DNA from: Roseburia sp. | GTDB taxonomy: Bacteria; Bacillota; Clostridia; Lachnospirales; Lachnospiraceae | Direction: 5' to 3' | NCBI GenBank assembly: GCA_023664265.1 | Contig: JAMPFV010000019.1 | Location: 1 to 43,776, forward strand | DNA length: 43,776 nucleotides | Shown: piece after piece, positions 1 to 8,192 of the stretch | How the letters are laid out: each line of letters opens with the position of its first letter | Position numbering within the stretch: the first letter of the stretch is position 1 | Notes under the pieces: model-generated | What the model was told of the DNA's origin: nothing | Seen by the model: only the letters and a program-made list of their open reading frames with translations | Databases searched by the model: none | Program-made: the position numbers and the translations under genes

Positions 1-110
1 TTGCCAAAATTTTATTACAAGAAGGTGCGGATACAATAATGATTATGAAAGCTACGGGGTTTACCGAGGAGGAATTGTTACGCCTTCAAAATGCAAATGC
101 GGCAGTATAA
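1..110 (+). CDS. C-terminal fragment, Rpn-like transposase/nuclease family protein
   Basis: This is the 3' end of a gene that begins before the window; the open frame runs from base 3 to the TAA at 108-110. About 35 residues are visible, reading IMKATGFTEEELLRLQ near the end. That pattern (hydrophobic, then TG[LF][ST]EEE) is typical of the C-terminus of the PD-(D/E)XK transposase/recombination-promoting nuclease (Rpn) proteins common in Clostridia. The catalytic part lies outside the window, so the family is inferred from the tail alone. Confidence 0.45.
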   Translation, partial: AKILLQEGADTIMIMKATGFTEEELLRLQNANAAV

Positions 111-134
111 TTGATTTTCATGCAGAGGGACTAA

Positions 135-230
135 GTGACATACGATTCAGAAAAAGTTTCCCTTCTTGCCACCTTCTCTGGGCTGCTTGCAAGCGTGGCG
201 CTGGCGGGAATGCTGACAGGAGCGCGGTAA
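135..230 (+). CDS. possible 31-residue membrane peptide
   Basis: A short frame opens at GTG 135, preceded by AGAGGGA at 124-130, and ends at TAA 228-230. The product starts MTYDSEKVSLLATF and then forms one hydrophobic stretch ending in ARG. Its shape and its MTY...SLLATF start recall the very short putative holin-like toxin peptides of Firmicutes, but the resemblance is loose and the C-terminal charged tail is missing. It lies in the 232-base gap upstream of the response regulator. It may be real, a remnant, or chance. Confidence 0.25.
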   Translation: MTYDSEKVSLLATFSGLLASVALAGMLTGAR

Positions 231-245
231 GTTTTAACAGAATAA

Positions 246-274
246 TTGACCTGTTCGTATAATAGTCTTATAAT
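246..274 (+). promoter_or_regulatory. sigma-A-type promoter
   Basis: TTGACC at 246-251 and TATAAT at 269-274 are separated by 17 bases. The start point would fall near 281, giving a leader of about 60 bases before the response regulator start at 343. Confidence 0.65.
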
Positions 275-342
275 TATGGGAGAAGCAGCTTCGTCAGAGA
301 TGGGGCCGCTTGCAGGAGATTGCGACGTGGAGTGACTTTGAT

Positions 343-1095
343 ATGAATAGGATTTTGATTGTGGAGAGTGATGCTTCACTTATGGAGAAGCTCGGCAGGG
401 CGTTTATCGAAATAACGACCGTAAGCTGTGGAACGCTCCGGGCAGCACGCACGGCGATGGAGCAGGACGCGTTTCCGGTGGTGGTTGTGGATGAGCACTT
501 GGAGGACGGAAACGGAGTAACCTTATTAAAAGAGATACGGGAGAGGCGGTATTCCTACGAGAATGAGGACATCAGCGTAATTATGCTGGTGGAAAACAAC
601 AATGCCAAAAATATTGACCGAATGCTCAGGCTGGGCGCGGACGACTGCGTGACCAAGCCGTTTAGCACCGCGGCGCTGAAAGCGCGGATTGCGACGCAGT
701 TTAAAAAGAAAAAGATGGAGTTCAATCTCGAGGCCTGCGAGCGGTTTGTGGCGACAGGCTCCGCCTCCGTGAGTGGGATCAGCGGCGAGCATATGGTGGC
801 GATTGACAAGTATATCTTCGACTTTGACTGTGGGAAATTCAGTTACGAGGGACAGATTATAGAGCTCAGCAGACTGGAGCAGGTTCTGCTGCGCGTTCTG
901 ATAGAGAATAAGGGAGTAGTGCTCAAGCGCGGCGCGTTGGTGGAGCGCATCCGCACGGAGACGCGGGAGGACATGAACGAGGATACGCTTGCGAATACCG
1001 TGCGGATTCTCAGCGTTAAGCTGCATGCGGGCGAATATATCAAGATTGTGTTTGGGATAGGATACTTCTGGATTGATAAGCAGAGGCAGCTGTAA
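343..1095 (+). CDS. OmpR-type response regulator with atypical receiver
   Basis: This 250-residue protein has an N-terminal receiver domain (about 1-120) and a C-terminal winged-helix DNA-binding domain (about 150-250, ending GIGYFW as in OmpR/PhoB proteins). The ATG at 343 is preferred because MNRILIV is the canonical receiver start and GGAG lies at 329-332; a TTG at 310 would add 11 residues. The phospho-acceptor D50 and K105 (VTKP) are present. The acidic pair after strand 1 reads E8-S9 and the usual Thr/Ser after strand 4 is V83, so phosphorylation may be weak or absent. No histidine kinase lies beside it. It is followed by the large surface protein and could control it; this is inference from position only. 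Confidence 0.85.
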   Translation: MNRILIVESDASLMEKLGRAFIEITTVSCGTLRAARTAMEQDAFPVVVVDEHLEDGNGVTLLKEIRERRYSYENEDISVIMLVENNNAKNIDRMLRLGADDCVTKPFSTAALKARIATQFKKKKMEFNLEACERFVATGSASVSGISGEHMVAIDKYIFDFDCGKFSYEGQIIELSRLEQVLLRVLIENKGVVLKRGALVERIRTETREDMNEDTLANTVRILSVKLHAGEYIKIVFGIGYFWIDKQRQL

Positions 1096-1110
1096 AACAG
1101 CCCATAGGAA

Positions 1111-1183
1111 AATAGGACTATTGTCCTATTGATATCGCGGTACTTTTTATATATGATTACAAATAATTGCGCGGCTGCGCAAT
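1111..1183. promoter_or_regulatory. two short inverted repeats upstream of the surface-protein gene
   Basis: AATAGGAC (1111-1118) and GTCCTATT (1123-1130) form a perfect 8-bp inverted repeat with a 4-base centre. A second one, ATTGCGC (1166-1172) and GCGCAAT (1177-1183), follows 36 bases later. A weak promoter (TTGCGC 1167, TAATAT 1191, 18 bases apart) would overlap the second. Neither repeat has a U-run directly after it, so they look more like operators than a terminator. Confidence 0.4.
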
Positions 1184-1210
1184 GAATACATAATATAAGA
1201 GGTACACAGG

Positions 1211-4200
1211 ATGGAGAGAAAAGATACCGTAATGAGAAGGCGGACGGCGGGGAAGCTGCCTGTCGTAATACTATTGCTGATACTGTTGATAAGCTGCAGA
1301 GGGCGTGTCGTGTACGCGCAGGATGGGAGCTTCGGGACATGCATCCATACGGAAGCGTTGCTGTCTGTAGAGAAAATATCAGACAGCGGAATGCCGGAGG
1401 TGATGTGCATACCGGAAGCGTCGCCGCCTGAGGGGCGTGAACGGGCTCACGGGGCGCCGGATACAGCGGAGGTGTCTGAGAAAGAGGAGCCGGACAGTGA
1501 GAAGCCGGGTACGACGCCAATGTCTGAGAAGAGTGAGCCGGACAGTGAGAAGCCGGACGCAGCGCGAACGCCGTCTGAGAAGAACGCGGCAGAGCGGGAG
1601 GGTGCAGCTGCGGAGGAAGCGTCTGCGACAGAGAACCGGACAGCTGCGGAGGAAGCGCCTTCGACAGAGAATCGGACAACTGCGGAGGAAGCGCCTTCGA
1701 CAGAGAATCGGACAGCTGCGGAGGAAGAGCCTTCGACAGAGAACCGGACAGCTGCTTTGGAGGAAACCCCGAGAAAATCCATGCGGAGGGCTGTCGTTCC
1801 GCAGACATCAGAATCGGAACGGCTTGAGCTTAAATTGACGCTTGAGGCGCCGGAGCGGGTGAGAATGTATGACAGGCTTCCCGTAACGGTAAGGCTGACC
1901 TGCGGCGGGGAGGACTATACGGACCGGCTGCTGGGCGCCGGGCAGCCGGCAAGCATTGATTTTGTCATTAAGACGGAAAACGCGGAAGTAAAGATAAATT
2001 CTAAAGCGCTTGACTGTGAATCGGGGCGGGCGTGTCATCAGTACAATATTCCCATAAACGAAGAAAATTTTAATATTTTTTTGCCGAACCGGACTTATAC
2101 GGTCTGCGCCACGCTTTGCATGGAGGAAGCGCGGGAGGATGTGTCGTATTGCTGTAATTCTGATACGGTGAGGGTGGTGCTTCAGGAACGTGCCGCGAAG
2201 CTTCAGTTGTCCGGATGCGTGGAGGAGGGCTATGACTATCGCACCTGCTTTGGCGCGGATAAGGCGATTCGACTGCCTGTCGATATCCGGGATGCTGCGG
2301 ATGCGGGAAGTCCGGACAAGGAGGTCTGCTCCGGTGAGCTTTCCAAGATTAGATTTACGATGCAGGATTATGACAGCAATGTCATGGAAGCGGAGAGCGA
2401 TACCGGGATGTCCGCCGGAGACAGTGTGACGTTTACCGTCAGAGGCGTCGGGACGACATGGGTAACCGTGAATGCGTTCGGCAGCTCGGTCTATGCCGTC
2501 GCGTCGGAGCGAATCAGAATTGTCGTGCGCAACAGCCCGCTTTTTGAGGAGGACTTCGTCATATGGCATATGCCGGAGGGCAGCCAAAAGGCAGTTTGCC
2601 ACAGCTTTGAGCAGTGGCAGAATATTTTGGCGGAGCAGCGGAATTGGGTGAGCGGTACGGTGACAATCGCTTTGAGTGACACAGGCAGGAAATATTATGA
2701 TGTTCTTGCCGAGAGCAGACAGTCCGGAGACAAGAGCGACACGATTGTCATAAACGAGGGCGCGCCGCGGACCTATTGCTTTTGGGCGGAGCATACCGAA
2801 AGGAATGCGAGCACGCGTGAGGCTGAGAACGGAACACGCACATTCACGGTCGGTATTGACTCAGAGGCGCCGGTGATCAGTGCGTTCGACGTTGACGGGA
2901 ATTATTTTGCGCCGACAAAGACAGAGACGGAGCAGTATTATGCGCAGGACTTTGTGCTTACGGGGAGCTTTGCGGACAGCGGCAGCGGCGTCAGAGCGAT
3001 AGAGTATACGACAGACTATCGCGCGGCGGAGGGCGCCGTTGAATGGACGCCCGCCCAAATAACCGGCAGCACGGGAACGGAGACCTCCTTTTGCGTTACG
3101 CTGGAGAACGGGAGCTACCGCGCGATTGCGGTCAGAGCCCGCGATTATGCGGGAAATGTAAGCGCCCCATGCTTTGTGAAAAATGAAAAGGGTGCGTTTA
3201 TCCGAATTGTTGTGGATGACACGGTTCCCGTATTACAGGTGTGCGCGACGGCAGGAGGCGTACCCTATACAGGGGAGGGGGAGCGCTGGACAAACGCGGG
3301 CGTCTGTTATCGGCTTTCTTCCCGCGCTATCTCGGACAGCCCTGCGGGAATTTACCGATATGAGTATGCATACGAGACGATTCGCGCGGCGGTAAGCAAA
3401 GACACGCGGGATGAAAACACACGCGAGTGGGAGACGCTTTATCCTGAGGACGATGGGGACGGTCTGCTTCGTGTGGGATTTGCGGAGCAGACGAATCGAA
3501 ACGGCTATTATCTGTTCCAAGCTGTATCAAGGAGCGGCGTCCGTTCAGAGACACCCGCAAGAGAGCGAATCCTTTTGCAACAGAGCCTTGCCGCGCTGAA
3601 GGAGCATATACAGACGCAGACAAGAGGCGGGCGCAAAAACGAATGGTATAACAAGGCCTCAGGGGTTCCGATGATTGAATTTGTCTACCCTGAATATGAC
3701 AGCGGTGTCGAATCTGGGGAGTATGCCGCGCCGATAACGCTGTATTACAGACTTTATGAAAAGGAGCAGACCGGCACGACGCTGTGGCGGGAGGGCAATG
3801 CGACAATCGGTGTGACGGACGCACGGCGCCATACCGGAGACGGGTTTATCGTGACAAGGGAGGCCTTGGAAAGGCTCCGCATTGATTTTGAGTATGACAG
3901 AGCCACGGGATACGCGCGGGATGGTATTTATGCGCTTGAGTATTGGATTGGCGACAAGGCCGGGAATCTGTCGGAAAAGAAGCGCTTTACATACAAAATC
4001 GACACCCATGAGCCGACCAGCCTGACAGTGACGGTTGACGGTGAGGTTATGGGGCTTGGAAGCGCGGATGCCGTCGTGTATGAACGGTTTTATGCAGGCT
4101 CCGTGACGGGAAGCGCGTCCGCGGAGTACGGAGTGAGCGGGAAAGCGTCCTTAAAAGTCGCTCAGGCAGGGACGGCCGGGAATTGGGACGGCGCATATGA

Positions 4201-6421
4201 GGACGGCGAAGGGTTTGTGATTAATCCTTGTACGAGGTGCGTACTCTGCGTGGCGGCTGAGGACGGTGCGGGAAATGTCGCGGAGATCCGGACACGGGGA
4301 ATCGTTGTGGACGACAAAAGCCCAGTGGGAACCGGGCAGCAGGGGCAGACGGTGCAGCTCCTCCAAGGCGCGAATGAGAACGGCTTTTATAACCGGGATG
4401 TCGCGATAAAGGTATCGCTTGAGGATGCGCCTGACGGGGAGCACTGTGCGGGATTGATGCGGGCAGCGTGCGCCGTCGGACGGGACGGGGAATCCGCTGT
4501 GCAGGAGACGGAGCTTTTTTCGTTTGCAGGGGAGCTTCCGACGGACGCGCAGATAAACGAGGCTTCCCGTTTTGCGGTGACGCAGATTGTTGACGCCAAG
4601 GCAAATGAAGGCAACGAGGCCTGTGTCAGGGTAACGGCCACCGACCGCTGTGGAAATACGACGGTTTCGACGCAGACGCTCAAAATAGACGTGACAAGCC
4701 CCGAGGTGTCCGTCATGTTCGACAATGAAGACGCGCAGAACGGCCGTTATTACAATAGGCCGCGGACGGCGCTTATCCATATACGGGAGCTGAATTTTGA
4801 CCCCGCGCGGGTGGAAATCCATGCGACCCGCGACGGCTCGGACATCACGCCGGCAGTGGCATGGAGGAGCGAGGACAGCGAACACTATGCGGAGCTTCTC
4901 TTTGCGGAGGACGGCGATTATACCTTGTCGGTGAGCTGCACGGATTTGGCGGATAACAGATCGGAGGAGATTATAACGCCGCCCTTCACGATCGACCGGA
5001 CGAGACCGAGAGTGTCCGTCCGGCTTATGGGAAACGACACCGGTGTCACAAACGGAAATTATTTTCGCACATGGGTGACGGCGGAGATAAGCGTTACGGA
5101 GCGCAATTTTGATTCGGAGGCTTTTGTCATCAAAACGGATGCGTCCGCGAAATCAGGGACATGGCGGCAGAATGGAGATACGCACACGCTCGCGCTGGTC
5201 TTTGACGGGGATGGAAATCATACGCTGGAGACGGAATATACCGATTGCGCGGGGAATCCCATGGAGCCCTTGGAGCCGGCCGTGTTTGTGATTGACACCA
5301 TAGCGCCTGAAATCTGTATTTCAGGCGTTGCGGATGAATCCGCAAATGCGGGGGAGGTTATTCCCGTGATAACGATTCGGGATGCGAACATGGACGCGGA
5401 GGCTGTTTCGATTGCGGTTGAGACGGGAAGGGGCGGCCGCGTACAGCTGCGGGAGGACATTGTCGAAAGGAGCGCGCAGGAGTATGCATGTACGCTGTCG
5501 GACATGACAGAGCAGGCGGATGATATTTATTATCTGACGGTTTGCGCCGCTGACAGGGCAGGCAACAAAAGTGAGCGCAGCCTTCGATTTTCGCTGAATC
5601 GCAGAGGCTCCGCGTATGATTTGTCGGCGATTCGCGGTCTGTTGGAGGCTTATTACAGCACCTATGAGGCGCTTGAGGACATCAAAATCACGGAGATGAA
5701 TGTGGACGAGGTGGAGGAGTGCCGCTTTCAGCTTTCCAGAAACGGCCGGATACTGCCGCAGATTGCGCCTTCATGCGTGGAGCAAAGCGGTTCGGAGCGG
5801 TTGGGCTATACCTATGTATACACGATTGCGAAAGAGAACTTTGCGCAGGAGGGAACCTATCGTCTGGGAATCCGGTCGAGGGACCGCGCGGGAAACGAGG
5901 TGAACAACTCCCTTGACGCGAACGGGGAAGAGATTCGGTTTGTCGTTGACAATACGGCGCCCAAGGTTTTCTTTGACGGGGTGGAGTCCGGGATGCTGTA
6001 TGACGAAAAGGAGCATATCGTCAACGTTATGGTGACGGACAATTTTGCGCTGGACGAGGCGGAGCTGACGCTTGTCAACGACAGAGGAGAGACGCTTCGG
6101 CGTTGGGAATATCTCGACCTTGTGGAGCAGGCAGGCGAGGTTGTGTCGATCACCATACCGGAATGTAAGCGGGAGCTGTCGCTGCGGTTCCGCGTAAGGG
6201 ACGCCGCCGGGAACGAAGCCGTGGCGGCACAGGGAGCGGCCCCCTGTGATTTTCTGGTGACGACGGACAAGTGGGTTCAGCTGACCAGGAAGCCGGCAAA
6301 AACGCGAATCGGAAGGATATTGACAGGCGTTGCGGCCGCCGCAGGGGTGATTGCACTTTTTTCGGCATTTGTGCTATACTATAGAAGGCATAAATTAAAA
6401 AGCATAAGTGAAAAGGCATGA
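1211..6421 (+). CDS. large cell-surface protein with tandem Ig-like domains
   Basis: The 1736-residue product begins with a signal peptide (charged start, hydrophobic LPVVILLLILLISC, possible cleavage after VVYA). A low-complexity Glu/Ser/Thr region follows (about 85-190), including four 12-residue repeats. The long ectodomain carries a recurring [FIV]xIDxxxP linker near residues 548, 667, 930, 1033, 1158, 1260, 1360 and 1578, typical of bacterial Ig-like modules repeated end to end. A single membrane segment near 1700-1724 is followed by a short basic tail, so the protein should be anchored with its C-terminus inside the cell. There is no LPXTG motif. ATG 1232 is an alternative start. The stop codon overlaps the region where the ABC exporter starts, so the genes are probably co-transcribed. 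Binding partner and function are unknown. Confidence 0.8.
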   Translation: MERKDTVMRRRTAGKLPVVILLLILLISCRGRVVYAQDGSFGTCIHTEALLSVEKISDSGMPEVMCIPEASPPEGRERAHGAPDTAEVSEKEEPDSEKPGTTPMSEKSEPDSEKPDAARTPSEKNAAEREGAAAEEASATENRTAAEEAPSTENRTTAEEAPSTENRTAAEEEPSTENRTAALEETPRKSMRRAVVPQTSESERLELKLTLEAPERVRMYDRLPVTVRLTCGGEDYTDRLLGAGQPASIDFVIKTENAEVKINSKALDCESGRACHQYNIPINEENFNIFLPNRTYTVCATLCMEEAREDVSYCCNSDTVRVVLQERAAKLQLSGCVEEGYDYRTCFGADKAIRLPVDIRDAADAGSPDKEVCSGELSKIRFTMQDYDSNVMEAESDTGMSAGDSVTFTVRGVGTTWVTVNAFGSSVYAVASERIRIVVRNSPLFEEDFVIWHMPEGSQKAVCHSFEQWQNILAEQRNWVSGTVTIALSDTGRKYYDVLAESRQSGDKSDTIVINEGAPRTYCFWAEHTERNASTREAENGTRTFTVGIDSEAPVISAFDVDGNYFAPTKTETEQYYAQDFVLTGSFADSGSGVRAIEYTTDYRAAEGAVEWTPAQITGSTGTETSFCVTLENGSYRAIAVRARDYAGNVSAPCFVKNEKGAFIRIVVDDTVPVLQVCATAGGVPYTGEGERWTNAGVCYRLSSRAISDSPAGIYRYEYAYETIRAAVSKDTRDENTREWETLYPEDDGDGLLRVGFAEQTNRNGYYLFQAVSRSGVRSETPARERILLQQSLAALKEHIQTQTRGGRKNEWYNKASGVPMIEFVYPEYDSGVESGEYAAPITLYYRLYEKEQTGTTLWREGNATIGVTDARRHTGDGFIVTREALERLRIDFEYDRATGYARDGIYALEYWIGDKAGNLSEKKRFTYKIDTHEPTSLTVTVDGEVMGLGSADAVVYERFYAGSVTGSASAEYGVSGKASLKVAQAGTAGNWDGAYEDGEGFVINPCTRCVLCVAAEDGAGNVAEIRTRGIVVDDKSPVGTGQQGQTVQLLQGANENGFYNRDVAIKVSLEDAPDGEHCAGLMRAACAVGRDGESAVQETELFSFAGELPTDAQINEASRFAVTQIVDAKANEGNEACVRVTATDRCGNTTVSTQTLKIDVTSPEVSVMFDNEDAQNGRYYNRPRTALIHIRELNFDPARVEIHATRDGSDITPAVAWRSEDSEHYAELLFAEDGDYTLSVSCTDLADNRSEEIITPPFTIDRTRPRVSVRLMGNDTGVTNGNYFRTWVTAEISVTERNFDSEAFVIKTDASAKSGTWRQNGDTHTLALVFDGDGNHTLETEYTDCAGNPMEPLEPAVFVIDTIAPEICISGVADESANAGEVIPVITIRDANMDAEAVSIAVETGRGGRVQLREDIVERSAQEYACTLSDMTEQADDIYYLTVCAADRAGNKSERSLRFSLNRRGSAYDLSAIRGLLEAYYSTYEALEDIKITEMNVDEVEECRFQLSRNGRILPQIAPSCVEQSGSERLGYTYVYTIAKENFAQEGTYRLGIRSRDRAGNEVNNSLDANGEEIRFVVDNTAPKVFFDGVESGMLYDEKEHIVNVMVTDNFALDEAELTLVNDRGETLRRWEYLDLVEQAGEVVSITIPECKRELSLRFRVRDAAGNEAVAAQGAAPCDFLVTTDKWVQLTRKPAKTRIGRILTGVAAAAGVIALFSAFVLYYRRHKLKSISEKA
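1604..1747 (+). repeat. 4 x 36-bp in-frame tandem repeat
   Basis: Four consecutive 36-base units encode variants of TAAEEAPSTENR, with a fifth degenerate partial unit after 1748. Units differ by a few bases, mostly changing A/T and A/E residues. The repeat lies in the spacer between signal peptide and Ig-like domains and could vary in copy number between strains. Confidence 0.9.
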
Positions 6422-6449
6422 ACAAGGAAAAAAGGAGACGGGAAGGCTT

Positions 6450-8159
6450 TTGAAAAAGGTGATTCTGTTTTATCTGAAGCCCTATTACGGGAGAATGACG
6501 ATAGGCTTTGTCGTCAAATTCATCGGTACGATCATGGATTTGTGTCTGCCGTGGATTCTGGCGTATATGATTGATACTGTCATTCCGCAGGGGACGGGAA
6601 ATCGGATTTGGCTGTGGGGACTGCTGATGCTGGTCTGCTCCGTGCTGGCGTTTTCGTTTAATGTGCTGGCGAACCGCATGGCGTCGAAGGTCGCGCGCGA
6701 TACGACGGAGGCGATACGCCATGATCTGTTTGAGAAAATCATGTGGCTTTCCAATGCGCGCACTGATGCGTTTACGAAGCCCTCTCTGATTTCGCGGCTC
6801 ACAACCGACACCTATAATGTACACCAGATGCTTGGAAGGGTGCAGCGTCTGGGGGTTCGCGCGCCGATTCTGGTGATCGGGGGCGTGCTGGTGACGCTGA
6901 CGCTTGACCCCGTACTGACGCTGGTGCTGGTGTCCGTTATGCCGCTGACTGCGTTTATCACGTATTATTTCTCGAAAAAGAGCATTCCGATGTACAGCGC
7001 GCTGCAGGGAGCCGTGGACAAATTTGTCCGACTGATTCGGGAGGATATTGCAGGGATACGGGTCATCAAGGCGCTGTCCAAGACAGACTATGAGAAGCAG
7101 CGCTATGACGCGCTCAACCGGGAGGTAGTGTCCCGGGAGAAACGTGCGGGAATCACGATGGCCATCGTGAATCCGTCCATGAATCTGTTCCTGAATCTGG
7201 GGCTTGTTCTTGTGGTGCTTGTGGGGGCCTTCCGCGTAAACGCCGGTCTGTCCGAGGTCGGGAAAATTCTGGCCTTTCTCACATATTTTACGATCATACT
7301 GAACGCGATGATGAATATCTCCAAGATGTTCGTCATTATTTCAAAGGCGGTGGCCTCCGCGAATCGCATTGTGGAGGTTATCGACGTGCCGGAGGAGCAG
7401 CTGCCGCAGGTCTGTGAGCGAATGGAGCGGGAGACGGCCTATATCCGCTTCCGGGAGGTTACTTTTTCCTATAATAAGACGAATCCGAATCTGAGAAATA
7501 TCAGCTTCTCACTGCAAAAGGGACAGACGCTGGGAATCATCGGCGCGACGGGCGCGGGCAAGAGCACACTGGCAGCGCTGTTGCTGCGGCTTTATGACGC
7601 GGACGAGGGCGCCATTTACATAGACGGGGAGGATATCCGCACAATTCCCACGGAGAGGCTGCGGAAAAGCTTTGGCGTGGTCTTTCAGAATGATGTGATT
7701 TTTGAGGCGTCCATTGCGGAGAATGTGCGTCTGGGGCGCGCGCTCTCGGAGGAGCAGGTCCGGGAAGCGATAACCCACGCGAAGGCGAAGGAATTTGTCG
7801 AGGAGGAAGGGCGGGGCTATGAGAATCATGTCAATATCCGCGGCGCAAATCTCAGCGGGGGACAAAAGCAGCGTGTCCTGATTGCGCGCGCGTTGGCCGC
7901 GCATCCGGACATCCTGATTCTGGATGACTCGTCGAGCGCGCTGGACTATAAGACGGATGCCGCGCTGCGCCGTGAGCTTTCCGAGCATTTCGCTGGCACA
8001 ACGAAGATTATAATCGCGCAGCGTGTCAGTTCCATCATGCACGCGGATTCCATCATGGTGCTTGACGAGGGAGAGATGATCGGATACGGAACCCATGAGG
8101 AGCTTCTGGAGCGGTGCGCAGTCTATCGGGCAATCCGGGATTCCCAGATGCAGGCATAG
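6450..8159 (+). CDS. ABC exporter half-transporter, degenerate nucleotide site
   Basis: An N-terminal six-helix membrane domain (about 1-300) is fused to an ATPase domain with Walker A GATGAGKST (about 364), signature LSGGQKQR (about 468) and Walker B ILILDD (about 490). The catalytic Glu after Walker B is Asp and the switch His is Gln (IIIAQRVSS). This is the pattern of the non-catalytic partner in heterodimeric exporters such as TM287/288 and BmrCD. TTG 6450 is preferred because LKKVILFYLKPYYG looks like a family N-terminus and AAAGGAG lies at 6431-6437; GTG 6408, overlapping the preceding gene, is in frame but has no clear ribosome site. The next gene is the canonical partner. Substrate is unknown; multidrug, lipid or peptide export are all possible. 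Confidence 0.88.
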   Translation: MKKVILFYLKPYYGRMTIGFVVKFIGTIMDLCLPWILAYMIDTVIPQGTGNRIWLWGLLMLVCSVLAFSFNVLANRMASKVARDTTEAIRHDLFEKIMWLSNARTDAFTKPSLISRLTTDTYNVHQMLGRVQRLGVRAPILVIGGVLVTLTLDPVLTLVLVSVMPLTAFITYYFSKKSIPMYSALQGAVDKFVRLIREDIAGIRVIKALSKTDYEKQRYDALNREVVSREKRAGITMAIVNPSMNLFLNLGLVLVVLVGAFRVNAGLSEVGKILAFLTYFTIILNAMMNISKMFVIISKAVASANRIVEVIDVPEEQLPQVCERMERETAYIRFREVTFSYNKTNPNLRNISFSLQKGQTLGIIGATGAGKSTLAALLLRLYDADEGAIYIDGEDIRTIPTERLRKSFGVVFQNDVIFEASIAENVRLGRALSEEQVREAITHAKAKEFVEEEGRGYENHVNIRGANLSGGQKQRVLIARALAAHPDILILDDSSSALDYKTDAALRRELSEHFAGTTKIIIAQRVSSIMHADSIMVLDEGEMIGYGTHEELLERCAVYRAIRDSQMQA

Positions 8160-8192
8160 GGAAGACGAAGACTCAGGAACGGAGGTATGCGG

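Noticed and set aside
1604..1747. Regular 36-bp repeats resembling a CRISPR array
   Set aside because: The units are contiguous without spacers and in frame with a coding sequence.
843..1808. 321-residue minus-strand frame with Pro/Ser repeats
   Set aside because: The repeats are the reverse reading of the 36-bp repeats in the surface-protein gene, and the frame also runs across the response regulator.
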